A DNA stretch of 64,000 bases from Irpex lacteus (taxonomy: Eukaryota; Basidiomycota; Agaricomycetes; Polyporales; Irpicaceae). The translations under genes were made by a program, and so were the position numbers. Shown one piece after another: positions 49,512-61,476 of the stretch (positions are counted from its first letter, which is position 1; every line of letters starts with the position of its first letter). The notes under the pieces were generated by a model. The model had not been told where the DNA came from, did no database searches, and was given only the letters and a program-made list of their open reading frames with translations. The stretch is from assembly GCA_001986395.2 (NCBI GenBank), contig MQVO02000016.1, forward strand, positions 558,001-622,000, read 5' to 3'.

Positions 49512-50143
49512 TATTTCAGTGTTCCTGAGGTATTTTTACCTTTTTGCTGCGTGCTGCAATGTACGACAGCAAGTTATATATGTCGCGATCTACAACTTGT
49601 TCACGGTCAGAAGCATACGGACGGTCGGACGAGCGGAGCGCCCACGGCGTATTCCACTAACTTGGCGGCGTCGCCTTCCGAGTTCATGAAGAGTCCCATG
49701 TGCCGCCGTACATACCATACTTACGATAGCCCTACGACGACGTGTTCAGTCATTTACTTTCCTGCTGTATATCGGGAAGTCTGTGATTACAGTGCTAGTG
49801 ATCGGTCAGGGATCTAGACCGGAGTTGCTGACGCATCAACTCGCATGAACTGCTTTCATTGGCAACTTTCGTCCTCTAACTCCGACTTTCATCTTCTGTA
49901 AGTCAGTCATCCTCATATATTGGCTCTGATTGCCTCTATTATGTCAGAGATCCAACCGATCACGCAAATGTTGGGCGCAACGCGTTGGACCGGTGACGAG
50001 GGACTTAGAAGGCGGAAGTACGGAGCTCCGTTTACGACTCGGAGACTGGAGTCATTAAAGCTTGCCTTAAGCTTTGTCGCTAGGATGCGGTCGTAGACCA
50101 GACTCTTTCCTCGCACACCGTATCCTGCAGGAAAGAGGTGGAA
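49512..50143. other. divergent intergenic region, ELP6 and MFS genes
   Basis: About 630 bases between two opposite start codons. No gene or specific regulatory motif recognised. Confidence 0.5.
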
Positions 50144-51723
50144 ATGCCTCGCGCGAATGTCTTGTCGACCGCGCTCGACCTCGCGCCGCCGCGAGAGTGG
50201 TTGTCAAGTCTGCGACGGCCCCAACCAAGAGAAAGCGAAAGTAGCTCTCAGCTCCAGGAATCCCCACAGGTTGACCCGGAACTAAAACTTCCACCTCTGC
50301 CATCTTTGATCATCGTGCTAACAGCAAGTACCCTACTACAGGTATGTTTACCCATGTTCGAATCCTTGACTGTTCGACAATTTCTAATACTCGCTACTGT
50401 CAGCTTTCATTCTTCATCATTGTATCCTCGTCAAACGCCTACGCTCATCACCTCGGCGGTACATCGACGTTCGCTGGTCTCGTCATTGGAATTCCAACCG
50501 TATTCTCAGGACTTACGCTGCTACCTCTGCTAAAGCTCGACCGAGGAGGCTACAGTATCCCTCTGCATTGTGCCTGTGGGGCATCCGTGCTGGGCCATAT
50601 TCTCTATGGATTGGCGTACAGAGCCAACTTTCTGTACCTGATTTTCATCAGCCGCATTGTCTCAGGCTTCGCCTTCACGTTCTGGATGTATTCCAAGAGA
50701 TACTGCTCGGATCATCGCATAGTTGGTATCCGAAAGCGCACCATGCTCGCTGGATGGCTCGTAGTCGGCCAGGCGATTGGATTCAGTCTCGGACCTTTCG
50801 TCGGTGGACTCCTGTAAGGATTTGTCTCTCTGATACGCACGAAGCCGGTTTCTGATGTTGTACAGGTACAAGGTCGGATTCGCAAGTACGGTGTTCAACG
50901 GCTACACCAGCCCTGCATGGATCATGGCCATCGTCTGGGCGGTGTTCTGGGTGCTTGTTTATCTGTACTTCGAGGACATTCCGCGCCCTGCCCGGCACCC
51001 CAAGAAATAGCGATGGACGTCATTACCGAGAGCCGCGAGGACAAAGATAAGGACGAGTCAGCCGTTGCCACGGTGGACGTCTCTCGTGTGGAGGCTGCCG
51101 CTGAGCGAGAGCCGTTTCGCATGTCCTCTGCGCAGTGGGGCGTCACAGTGACGATGTGCTGGTTTGCAATGACGTGCTTCTTCATCCTCGGCGCATGGGA
51201 GGCGAACATTCCAGTGTTCACGGGATCTGAATCACCATTGTCTCCCTTCCACTTCAGCCCGTTCGCTGCCGGGAACCTTATCGCACTGGGCGGTGCCTGC
51301 ACATTCCCATTCCTCTTCTTGAACGTGTTCACGGCAAAGCGTACGCAAGACCGGTACACGCTCGCATTGGGGACTACGCTGGGTAGCTTCGGCCTGTTCA
51401 TCGCACTCGCGATCCTCAGCACGCGGAAGGTTAACTATGGGAGTTTCTTCATGTGCTGGTTCCTCGTCGCGCTGGGGTTCAACTTGACGAGCACGGTGAC
51501 CCTTAGCCTGCTGTCGAAGCAGCTGCCAGGAAAGTTCAACACACGAATCAGTGTCATGATCCAGTACAGCAACTATACTGGTCGTGCGACGGGCGCAGTG
51601 TGGGGCGGCGCGGGTGTCAAGGTTGGGATGCTGAACTTTGTCGCTTTTCAAATCATTATTGTAGGCATAGGCACTATTTTGTTCACCACACTCTGGAAGA
51701 ATCTGAAGGCCAAAACCGGATAG
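50144..51723 (+). CDS. MFS transporter with a frameshift in the central loop
   Basis: Model: join(50144-50341, 50404-50813, 50866-51723), with a one-base break at 50998-51001. The first part carries six membrane helices (for example IIVLTASTLLQLSFFIIVSSS, FAGLVIGIPTVFSGL, RIVSGFAFTFWMY, AGWLVVGQAIGFSLGPFVGGLL, WIMAIVWAVFWVLVYLY). It then hits a stop in HPKK-stop. The second part opens in another frame with EIAMDVITESRED and six more helices up to LKAKTG. The two halves fit the 12-helix major facilitator plan, and the switch is in the cytoplasmic loop. If one C were restored in the CCCC run, the protein would be 489 residues. No intron can explain the shift. The shape recalls MFSD8/CLN7-like vacuolar members, but the substrate is unknown. 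Confidence 0.8.
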
Positions 51724-52649
51724 ATTAGAGGTAATCTAGGACGACGAGCACTGCTCATCTAGTAACTTAATGGATTTGTACAAAAACTGTGTCCATCCAG
51801 AAAGGAAGGCAAGCGAGACGTTTCATCCGGTAAATCCTACCGCATGCAAAATCAAGCGCACTGCCAACTGACGAAAAATGTAAAGATACAAGAGTTTGCC
51901 CGATAGGTATCAAGGAGAGATGGTCCGAGTAAATGGTGAAGAAAAATGAAGAAGCGATGGTATGAAACAGAACGACGTCAAGTCAAATGTTTGTACGAAA
52001 GCGAGCATGTAGATGAATAAAGTGACCGAAACTTAGCACCGTCCAAGGAAGCGGCTCTTCGGCATCGGTTGGTGATAGTCGACAGTCGTCCACCCATGTC
52101 GTCAAATTTGCATCGCTGTACGCTTCTGGATATCTAGACGGTGATGAGCACTGTAGCCAATAAATCCAGAAAATGATCACTCACTATTCAACGTACGCCC
52201 TGGTATTGGACACTTCTCACATAGTGTACGTAGCATGTGTTGTTGCCTGTAGGGCACTAGCCAGTCCTGATCGCGAAATGAATCAAATGATTCAGTTGGT
52301 GCCAGTGCATGGAGGGGCAAGTACTAGACTAGTAGTCGATCGAATTCGAGCGCCTACTTCCAGCACGTTCTTAGCTCTGATCCTCTATGTTCATGGTTCA
52401 GTACGTCGCTGGTGGTGGGTGACTCTCAGCTGTGTACGAGATTGAAGGCTGAAGATCATGATTCGCAATAGTAAAGGCAGGTAAACACGCTCGGATATTC
52501 CCAATATTCCCAAGCCGTACTTCGACTTCTGACCAAGTTGCACCATAACTGCCAAGACACTGAAGCGTTGTGCTATTGTAAGCTATTTAAAAAATCCATG
52601 TATGTCACTGACTCTATGTATTTCTGTTGATTTAGGGTATTTAGGATAC
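51724..52649. other. intergenic, nothing recognised
   Basis: About 930 bases between two plus-strand genes. A minus-strand frame near 51983-52180 contains TWVDDCRLSP but matches nothing I know. Confidence 0.45.
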
Positions 52650-54114
52650 ATGTCATCAGCTCTCGCGTCGGAATTACCCAATGAACTACTCGATCAACTT
52701 GTTCGGGAAGTCGATCCACTGGCAGCTTATGGCACCACCCTTGCCAGTGCGAGCATCTCAGCACTCTCGTTGAAACCTCTGGTGACCTTCAGCATGGTCT
52801 GTCGACAGTGGCGTGCTGCAGCGTTTCCGTGCCTCTTCAAACGCCTCATCCTTTCGGGAAAATCCAAAAAATCAAGCCTCTCCGATCTGCTGCTGTTCCT
52901 TTCGGAAAACCATCACCTCGCTGCTACTGTACAAGCACTTTATTTGTACATTACCGATATCAACATCCGAACCCTCTGCAGTCTCATTGATCGTGGCCTC
53001 CTTCCTTCTCTTCGTTATCTCATCTGCGACGATGACGGTAAAAACGCCGATGGCCCACTCACCGGTGAGCCAGAACATACGCCATCGACTACGCCGATCC
53101 AGCAAAAGTGTACCTTAGAAGTGCTTAGGATCTGTGGTATCTCCACAGCAGATCCATCAATTGCCAGTATACGCAGGACTGCCGCACTACTAGGCCATTG
53201 TGCAAGAATAGAGTATCTCGAAGTTCGTCCGCCGGATCTAATTTGGAGACGCATCACTACCGTCACACCAGTTGACGACGGTACCATAGCGCACATTCCT
53301 TGTCCACAGATCCAGGAATTAAATGTCAGATATTTCATCCCGTCGTGTGGTGTGGCGCTATTCCGCGCAATGAACGCTCCTCCTCGTCTCACATGTCTGA
53401 GTCTGCTCAATTCGAACTTTGCTGGCCTCGCGAGTTTGAATGAGTTGCTTTGCATGTTCGGCGCAACGCTCGGGCACCTAAAACTCAAGTTCAGCTGGGG
53501 TTGGGATCCTATGCCTATGGCAATGGTAGGAGTGATATCACGTACGTGAGTCCTATCATCTCTGTTCATGTGTCTCGCTTACTGAAGCACGCGTTTTTTC
53601 AGCTAGGGGGAGAATCGTCGACGCGCTGCGAAAGGGCCTCACGGCCTGCACGCGTCTCCATGGCATTTGCATTGAGGTTTCCGTATGGACGATATGGAAC
53701 CACTATAGCAGCGCAGCTCTCGGAACTCAAATGACCGAGGAAGCTCTGATGATCGCCATCGACCTCACCTCCATTGTGGTATCCCGTACTACAGGAGACA
53801 TCCCCTCTCCTTGTCTGAAGTACTTGGCGTTTGATGTGGAGACGTCGGAACCTGAGACCGCGGGCGAGTTGAGCACCGTCGTGTGGGATGAGCTGCGGGC
53901 GCTGTGCAAGCGGGTGAGGGAGTTAAGATTGCTGAAGGTTGTACTTTCTCCACATGAGACAGAGCAAGGGTCTCAAAGATTTAGAAAACGTCTGAGGGAG
54001 GAACTGTCTGGATTCTCAGAAGCCCTGATGCATGGCGCAGAGATCGATTATGTTTGCGAGGAAGTACAGTGTCGATGGTCCAAGAGACAGGCATTTAACG
54101 ATGACTTGGAGTAG
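52650..54114 (+). CDS. F-box protein with leucine-rich-repeat-like body
   Basis: Model: join(52650-53541, 53603-54114), 467 residues, with one phase-1 intron (60 nt). The N-terminus has an F-box-like motif, LASELPNELLDQLVREVDP, followed by FSMVCRQWRAAAFPCLFKRL. The body is Leu-rich, with repeating units such as LEVLRICGIS, IEYLEVRPPDL, IQELNVRYF, LTCLSLLNSNF and VRELRLLKVVL that suggest a leucine-rich-repeat solenoid. This is the classic Agaricomycete F-box/LRR layout and is unrelated in sequence and exon plan to copies A-E. It probably serves as a substrate receptor of an SCF ubiquitin ligase; targets are unknown. Donor 53542 was chosen over 53546 because the latter gives an immediate stop. 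Confidence 0.75.
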
Positions 54115-55164
54115 TCTACATTATACTGTGACTTTATTCTGCTGGCCAATATCCCCACGCCACATCCGTATTTCGACTCTGCAGCACGAAGACCACTAGC
54201 AAGTCGTCAATTCCTTGCTCAGAGTATGCAGAACATAGTGCATATCATTAATTCTGCGTACCTTCATGTTCTACTATCACGCACAAAGGAAGTCTTCCTA
54301 TTAAGTTCAACTAATAAGTACAGGTGAGGAAAGCGGTGGATCCGGAGCGAATATGCAGCAACAAACGGCTGTCAACCCGTGTGATACATACACAGGCAAA
54401 GTAGACATGTAGACCTTTCACATCGATAGTTATTCATAGAACGATGCACGTGGGGGTTATATCTTCCGGGTACGACATCCCGCAGTTTGACGCGTTCTAA
54501 CCCAAGTGTTGCGCGATTGGAAAGACTCGATACTTACTGAGTGTTGGCTATGTTCTGAGCTATAGTAAGGACAACTCGCCAGTGGGTGAGAACTGCGAGT
54601 GCCATGTTCTCACTAGGCTCGTGTAGTTCTACGTGCCACACAGTGAGTAAGTACCAGAGCAGAGGAACCGCCCTGTTTCTACGCTGGGAAGATGGTGAAC
54701 TCGGTGTACGCGGGAGCCAAGAACGTGAGAGGAGCGCCGTGGCAGTGAGACGATGTCGTGGTGTTTTCGGTATGTTCGTGGACAGTAAATAATCTATAAA
54801 ATTGTTTCTTTCTCTCTGTGACAAAGAAGGGATGCCTATTCTTACTTAGTATGCATGGCCATCATGAGTGTCGATAACAGCACTTGACTTAACTGGAACA
54901 ATATCACAAGAGTAAGAGGCGCGTTACGTAAGAGTATTCGAGCGGCGACCGTGGTCTCGGGCGCGTGCCGGTGAAGGCCGAGACAGATCTTCTAACTCCG
55001 TCCGCAGGCTGACCTCTCGACGTGAATCTTTCGGTCGCTCCTGCATCACAACGACGACCGTCCGCTCGCTGCAAGCGGCGACGACGACTACGCCTCCGCT
55101 TTTCTCAGTTACCCTGTCACTCGTTTAACATTGGGCTGCGCACACCGATAAAGGCGTTCAAACC
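54115..55164. other. intergenic, nothing recognised
   Basis: About 1.05 kb without a supported gene. The last 150 bases are likely the promoter and 5' UTR of the GT2 gene. Confidence 0.5.
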
Positions 55165-56813
55165 ATGCTTCGGTTGACGTCTGACCACTTTCCAGTCTGT
55201 GAGTACTCGACCCCACCTCACTTGCGACGGCTTGCTCATCGTTTTTCTCCAGTTGTGCCTTTCGGTGTCATTGGGTATGTTTCTATCTCTGACCGGGATG
55301 GTCGATATTAACAACATCTCCAGCTTTTATCGCTACCTGTGGTATCTGATTCGTATAGCTGCGTCGTTTACATACCGACCCGTCCCTCTGCCCGAAAACC
55401 CAACATATATCGCCGAAGAAGATGTCACCATTATTGTCCCCACCATCGACGCCGGAGAGGAGTTCAAGGAAGCCGCACATAGTTGGCTCGTTGGCAAACC
55501 GAAGGAAATTCTCATCATCACCGAAGAGAAGATGCTTGGGCCCCTCCAAGACCTCGCCAATGCGGTTGACCCCGAGCGCATCCGTGTACTGACGGTTCCG
55601 TACGCGAACAAGCGTTTGCAGATGTCTCATGGCATCAAGAACACCACCACCGACATCATTGTCTTTGCCGACGACGACGCCATCTGGCCCCCACCCTCTT
55701 GCCCTACACACTCGCCTGCTTCGAGGACCAGCAAGTGGGCGGTGTCGGTACTTCACAACGCGTTCAGCCCGTGGGGAACAAGATGACAGTTTGGGAAGTG
55801 CTCGCCGCCTTCCGTCTGTCTATTCGGAACATCGAGATTTCCGCGTCTACGCACATTGATGGCGGCCTTCCCTGCCTGTCTGGTCGGACAGCCGCCTATC
55901 GAACTGTCATTCTCAAGGATCCCGAGTTCTTGCACGGTTTCACTCACGATTACTGGCTCGGCAAATACCAGCTAAATTCGGGCGACGACAAGTTCTTGAC
56001 GCGTTGGATGGTTAGCCACGGATGGAATACTTACGTGCAGTGCTGCAAGGAGGCGGAATTGCTAAGTACGATGAAACCTAATTGGCGTTTCTTGAAACAA
56101 GTGCTTCGATGGACAAGAAACACCTGGCGTTCCGACATCCGATCGTTATTCACGGAGCGGTATATCTGGACAAAGCACCCCTACGTTGCATATACGATGG
56201 TGGGTTCCAGTTGAGATGGCTTTCACGATCAATCGCTCACGGAATTTCCGCAGGTGGACAAGTTGATCAATCCTTTCACACTGCTTAGCGGACCTTGCCT
56301 GGTCGCATACGTCATTTACAAGAGTACGATACCTGTCGAGAACGGTGGTTTCCACTTGCCCTGGTGGTATGTTGAATGGTGACGCTAAGCCCTATCGCGT
56401 GCTCATTCCGCCTTTTAGGAATGTCGTCATCAGTTATGTTGTTTGGTTGACGGCGACGAGGACGGCCAAGCTTCTCCCTCATCTGTGGTATCGACCGCAG
56501 GACATCATTCACATACCTGCCTTCATTCTATTTGGATACTACTTCGCGGTGATGAAGGTCTACGCTCTTCTCACGCTCCACGAGGTACGAGATTTCTCCT
56601 CCCATATGTTGAGTAGAAATACTTATCATATGTTAGACTGGTTGGGGTACTCGTGCTGGTATCGGTGACCCTACTGCTGCAACTGCTGCCGCAGACAATG
56701 CCAAAGGCGGTAATGCAGAGAAGGAAAACGTACAAACGTCATCAGCATATCCACAAACACAAGAACTCTACCACCAGCCACCGGTGGAGATGCAGACAGG
56801 TTATGCGCGATGA
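55165..56813 (+). CDS. family 2 glycosyltransferase (Cps1-type polysaccharide synthase) with a frameshift
   Basis: Model: join(55165-55198, 55253-55274, 55324-56199, 56254-56366, 56419-56584, 56637-56813), with a one-base break at the CCCCC run 55688-55692. It would be 462 residues if one C were restored. Exon 2 is only 22 nt. An N-terminal membrane helix (RYLWYLIRIAASF) precedes the GT-A domain: VTIIVPTID, IIVFADDDAIW (DxD), SGRTAAYR, GDDKFLTRW and the QVLRW form of QxxRW. Further membrane helices then follow (TLLSGPCLVAYVIY, NVVISYVVWLTA, IPAFILFGYYFAVMKVYAL). These are marks of processive enzymes related to hyaluronan and chitin synthases and to the fungal Cps1 group, which make extracellular or wall polysaccharide. 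The product here is unknown. The tail ends with an HETGWGTR motif and a low-complexity stretch. Confidence 0.85.
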
Positions 56814-57387
56814 TTGTAGATGATCGACCTGTTGTGGGTCGCTTGAAAGATCTATGCTTGCCGTTCGTCCGGATGGCATTTCTTTGTTATGCCACGCATT
56901 ACGTTCGTTCATCTCATCACGCAATCCATATACCCACGCTGCATGTCTCAACTATCTACACTCGGCATCCTACATCCGCTCTCCACGCCCTCTTGTCACG
57001 CTAGTTGCATCTATGCATGTATACGCAGCTCGCAAGGACCGATCCATCGACAGTTTATCTTAGAAGGCACCCCCGCCCTGGACACTTCACGCACGCCCGT
57101 ACTTTTTTCAAACTTTCGCTAGGGTGTGGGTTATTATCCTTTTATATCTTCGACACCAATGGTATTCATAGTTTGGTTCTTCCTATTCCATACAACTGTT
57201 TGGATCTCTTCTTTTCACGGACACGACAGTGCTGCATGTAACTGACTCATATAATGGCAAGTCCATACAAAACTCCTCAGGCTTCGGTCGACACGGTCTG
57301 AATACATCTCTAATTCTACAACACTGATTGAGTTTACTACAAGTTGAGTGCTCTGGATTTTCCCCTATCTTCCCATCTGTCTCTGAT
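56814..57387. other. convergent intergenic region
   Basis: About 570 bases between the stops of the GT2 gene and the FGAM synthase gene. It should hold both 3' UTRs; nothing else is seen. Confidence 0.5.
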
Positions 57388-60300
57388 CTAGCTGCCACCG
57401 CACCAGATACGCGCATTTTGGAACAATTTGAACCACGGGCCCACGCCCTTCCAGCTATCCTTGAACTCCGGCGGATACCAGCTGTTGCTCTCCAAGGCAG
57501 TGACTCGCTCAGGATGTGGCATGAGCGCGAAGACACGTCCGTCAGGGGTTTGCACACCCGTGATACCCGCGGGGCTACCGTTGGGATTGAGAGGATAAGT
57601 CTCTGTCACGTCTCCTGTTGAATCGACGTAGCGCAAAGCCACAAGCCCTGCGGACTCCAGCTTCTCTTGTTGACCGGCCTCCCTGAAGGACACTCGTCCT
57701 TCTCCGTGTGCAACCGCCACAGGCAGCTTCGAACCCGCCATATCTCGCAAGAACACATGCGAGCCCGAGTTCGTCACCGCGTTCGACACGACCTCCACCA
57801 TAGACACCCTTCCCTCGAACCTGCCAGACTTGTTCTGCTTGAAATCCGGCCAGTCTTGCGCTCCAGGTATGATCTCGCGCAGGTTGCTCATGAACTGACA
57901 TCCGTTGCACACACCTAGAGCGAAGGTGTTCTCTCGGTTGAAGAACTCGACGAATTGCGTTCTGGCAGTCTCATTCAGCAGGACGGAGTTGGCCCAGCCT
58001 TTTCCTGCGCCGAGGACGTCGCCGTAAGAGAATCCGCCACACGCGGCAAAGCCACGGAAGGAAGACAGCGAGACACGACCAGAGAGAATATCGGACATAT
58101 GGACGTCGACGGCGTCGAAGCCTGCGGCTGTGAAGGCCCATGCCATCTCGATTTGGCCATTTACGCCTTGTTCACGGAGGATAGCTACCTTCGGACGGCG
58201 GAAGAGGTCGCGAGAGGGATGGTGGGCGTAGGTCAAGGAATAGAAGAGGCCGGTATGGGATGTGGACTTGATTAAATCGAACTCTTCCTTTGCACCAGCA
58301 GGATCGTCACGGAGCGACTGCATCTTGTAAGAGGTCTCCGCCCATGCCGTCTGAAGAGCGCCTCTGGTGCTCGAGAAGATGGTCTGCGAGGAATGCGTAA
58401 CTGTGAAAGCTTCGTCCTTCGTCGTACGTCCAATGACGTGGATATTGGAGACAGAGAAACCAGAGTCGTTGACAAGCTGCTTCAGACGAGCAACGTCCCT
58501 CTCCTGGACCTGTACGACTGCACCCAGTTCCTCATTGAACAAGGCTGCAACAGGATCGACAGCACCCAACGCGTCCAGATCAATCTCGACACCTACACGG
58601 CCGGCAAAGGCCATTTCCGCCAGGGTTGTGAAGAGGCCTCCGTCAGACCTATCGTGGTATGCCAGTACGAGCTCTGGTGCGGAAGATTTGATTGCCTGGG
58701 TGCTGATCAGGAATGCCTTCAGTTGCGCGGGATCTTCGACGTCGGGAGCCTCAGAGCCAATTTCCTTGAAGACTTGCGCTAGTGCAGATCCACCCAGACG
58801 AGTCTTTCCATTGGCCAGATCGAAGAAGACGAGCACTGTGGGCTCAGCGACATCCGACCGAAGTTGGGGCGTCCAAGTGCGCTGTACGTCCTCGACTGCT
58901 GCGAATGCCGTCACAATCAGGGAAAGTGGTGAGCTAACCTCGCGTTGTTCGGCTCCTTCTTTCCATTTCATTGACATCGACATCGAGTCTTTGCCGACAG
59001 GGATACCGACACCAAGAGCGGGACAAAGATCGAGTCCAACCGCTTGAACGGCCTCGTACAAAGCAGCCCCCTCTCCAGCCTTGGAGGCGGCGCACATCCA
59101 GTTGGCACTGAGCTTGACTGCTCCAAGATCGGTGATATGGGCTGCGACGAGGTTCGTCAATGACTCTGCGACTGCCATACGAGCAGATGCAGCGGGGTTA
59201 AGGAGGGCCACTGGTGTACGCTCCCCCATCGCCATAGCTTCGCCTGAAAGAACGTCGAAGCCGTACGTAGATCGAGTAACGGCTACATCCGCAACGGGCA
59301 CTTGCCAAGGCCCAACCATCTGGTCGCGAGTCACAAGACCCGTGATAGTACGGTCGCCTATGGTAATGAGGAAAGACTTCGATCCGACGGAGGGAAGGTG
59401 AAGTACGCGGTCTGCTGCGATGGACAGACGTTCTGACAATGAACCACCAGATGAAATATAACGAGCCAATGTCGAATCGAAGTCGTTGCCGTGAATGGTC
59501 TTTGTAACATCCTTGCGGTGCATGCGAGGAGGTTTGCCGAAAAGCGTCGACATCTTCAAGTGGACGACATCTTGTTTCAGGAGACGGTCCGTAACGATCA
59601 GCTTTTCTTCAGCAGTTGCAACGCCAACGATCGAGAACGGGCACCGTTCACGAGTAGCCAGGGCTCTGAACGTAGCTTCCTTCTCTGGTGAGATTGCGAG
59701 GACGTATCTTTCCTGGCTCTCGTTGCACCATATCTCCATCGGCGACATGCTGTGATCGGCCACTAGGACGTCACGTATCTCGAAGACTGCACCCAAGTCT
59801 GAGTCGTGCACAAGTTCTGGTAAAGCATTCGAGAGTCCACCTGCGCCGACGTCGTGGATTGATTGGATAGGGCTGCCATCGCCTAGATTCACGCAGGCGT
59901 CGATTACCTGCTGACAGCGCCGCTGCATCTCGGCGTTATCCCTCTGAACGCTAGCAAAATCGAGCTCTGCAGAGCTCGCACCAGAAACCTGGCTGCTAGC
60001 GGCGCCGCCACCAAGACCGATCAGCATTCCTGGTCCACCAAGTACTACGATCTTGGCTCCTGGACTGATCTTTGACTTCAGTGCGAACGAGGGGCGGACG
60101 TTCCCTAAACCGCCAGCAATCATGATCGGCTTGTGGTATCCCCGAATTTCGCTCGATTTTCCATCCGCTGAAGGGACAGTCTCAGAGAAAGTACGGAAGT
60201 AGCCAGCGAGCGCAGGACGGCCGAACTCGTTATTGAAGGCACTTGCGCCCAGTGGTCCTTCGATCATGATGTCGAATGCAGACGAGATATGTGCTGGTCG

Positions 60301-61476
60301 GCCGAAATCTGTCTCCCAAGGCTGTTCGAAGCCTGGAATAAGAAGATTCGAGACAGTGAACCCAGCCAGACCCGCCTTAGGCTTGGAACCTCTCCCCACA
60401 GCACCCTCGTCTCGGATCTCGCCTCCAGATCCGGTGGCAGCTCCGGGATATGGAGAGACAGCAGTCGGATGGTTATGAGTCTCTACCTTCACAAGGATGG
60501 GCATATCCTCGACGTTTGATTGGTAGAGGTTGTCGAGGTTAGGATTGGCGGCATTGGAGTCAGAATGCGAGATGCCGAACCGTGGTGCAGAGTGACCTTG
60601 GAAGACGGCGGCGTTGTCAGAATACGCAGAAATTGTTCCCGCGGGGTTCAGCTTCTCCGTATTCCTGATCATTTGAAACAGGGAATGATCTTTGTTGGTA
60701 TTGTCGATGGTCCATGTGGCGTTAAATATCTTGTGGCGACAATGCTCGGAGTTGACCTGCGCGAACATGAACAGCTCGGCATCCGTTGGGTTCCTGTCTA
60801 TGGGATTTGACCCAGACACAAACGCGTCGATGAGATAGTCAATCTCGTCCAAGGATAAGGCTAGCCCGAGCTCCTTGTTAGCAGCGATGAGGCGATCGCG
60901 TGCCGCCTGGCCAGATGCATGAGTACCTTGGGGTTGAAGCTCGACAACCCGTAAAGGGCTGATATCCTTGTGTTCGAAGATCGCATCTGCCTCCGGAAGA
61001 GACAGCTGCGCAACTTGCGTCATGCGGTCGTGAATCAAGTGCGAGAACAGCTCGAGATTCTCCTGTGTGATAGGAGTGCCAGACCTAGTAGTGATAGTAA
61101 ATGCGACGCCGCGTTCTAGACGCTCGATGTAATCCCCCAGAGCACAAATAACTGCGATATCTGTAGCTTTGCTAGACCACGGGGAGATAGACCCTGCCCT
61201 AGGAAGGACGAAGACTACGTTCTGGTGGTGCGACAGAGCATTGGACGTTCCAGGGAGCGAGTTATTATCTCCATAATCCAGAAGTCTGTCCAAGATCCTG
61301 CGAGGAAGTGAAGATTGATTACTGAGTTCTGCTTCAGTTGTGTCAGATTTGCAGGACACAAGATGGAGATAGTTGGCGTCCACAGATGCAATGGCAGGGC
61401 AGAGTGTCTGAATCTGCTTGAGCAGAATATCCCGTTTCGTAGGTGAAAGATATGATGACCCAAAAAACACCAACAT
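57388..61476 (-). CDS. ADE6: phosphoribosylformylglycinamidine synthase
   Basis: A single uninterrupted frame of 1362 residues, the usual size of the large eukaryotic enzyme. It converts FGAR to FGAM with glutamine and ATP, step four of purine synthesis, in the cytosol. From the N-terminus: a PurS-like part ([12 protein letters not shown]), a linker region with [18 protein letters not shown], and two AIRS-like ATP-binding halves ([29 protein letters not shown]; later [16 protein letters not shown]). A class I glutamine amidotransferase domain ends the protein ([30 protein letters not shown], then GVCNGCQ with the nucleophilic Cys, and PHPERV with the catalytic His). Having no introns over 4 kb is unusual in this window. 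It ends at RIWCGGS. Confidence 0.97.
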   Translation of the reverse strand: MLVFFGSSYLSPTKRDILLKQIQTLCPAIASVDANYLHLVSCKSDTTEAELSNQSSLPRRILDRLLDYGDNNSLPGTSNALSHHQNVVFVLPRAGSISPWSSKATDIAVICALGDYIERLERGVAFTITTRSGTPITQENLELFSHLIHDRMTQVAQLSLPEADAIFEHKDISPLRVVELQPQGTHASGQAARDRLIAANKELGLALSLDEIDYLIDAFVSGSNPIDRNPTDAELFMFAQVNSEHCRHKIFNATWTIDNTNKDHSLFQMIRNTEKLNPAGTISAYSDNAAVFQGHSAPRFGISHSDSNAANPNLDNLYQSNVEDMPILVKVETHNHPTAVSPYPGAATGSGGEIRDEGAVGRGSKPKAGLAGFTVSNLLIPGFEQPWETDFGRPAHISSAFDIMIEGPLGASAFNNEFGRPALAGYFRTFSETVPSADGKSSEIRGYHKPIMIAGGLGNVRPSFALKSKISPGAKIVVLGGPGMLIGLGGGAASSQVSGASSAELDFASVQRDNAEMQRRCQQVIDACVNLGDGSPIQSIHDVGAGGLSNALPELVHDSDLGAVFEIRDVLVADHSMSPMEIWCNESQERYVLAISPEKEATFRALATRERCPFSIVGVATAEEKLIVTDRLLKQDVVHLKMSTLFGKPPRMHRKDVTKTIHGNDFDSTLARYISSGGSLSERLSIAADRVLHLPSVGSKSFLITIGDRTITGLVTRDQMVGPWQVPVADVAVTRSTYGFDVLSGEAMAMGERTPVALLNPAASARMAVAESLTNLVAAHITDLGAVKLSANWMCAASKAGEGAALYEAVQAVGLDLCPALGVGIPVGKDSMSMSMKWKEGAEQREVSSPLSLIVTAFAAVEDVQRTWTPQLRSDVAEPTVLVFFDLANGKTRLGGSALAQVFKEIGSEAPDVEDPAQLKAFLISTQAIKSSAPELVLAYHDRSDGGLFTTLAEMAFAGRVGVEIDLDALGAVDPVAALFNEELGAVVQVQERDVARLKQLVNDSGFSVSNIHVIGRTTKDEAFTVTHSSQTIFSSTRGALQTAWAETSYKMQSLRDDPAGAKEEFDLIKSTSHTGLFYSLTYAHHPSRDLFRRPKVAILREQGVNGQIEMAWAFTAAGFDAVDVHMSDILSGRVSLSSFRGFAACGGFSYGDVLGAGKGWANSVLLNETARTQFVEFFNRENTFALGVCNGCQFMSNLREIIPGAQDWPDFKQNKSGRFEGRVSMVEVVSNAVTNSGSHVFLRDMAGSKLPVAVAHGEGRVSFREAGQQEKLESAGLVALRYVDSTGDVTETYPLNPNGSPAGITGVQTPDGRVFALMPHPERVTALESNSWYPPEFKDSWKGVGPWFKLFQNARIWCGGS

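Noticed and set aside
58367..59047. Plus-strand frame of about 226 codons within the FGAM synthase gene
   Set aside because: It is antisense to a fully conserved enzyme and has Ser/Ala/Thr-rich composition typical of a shadow frame.
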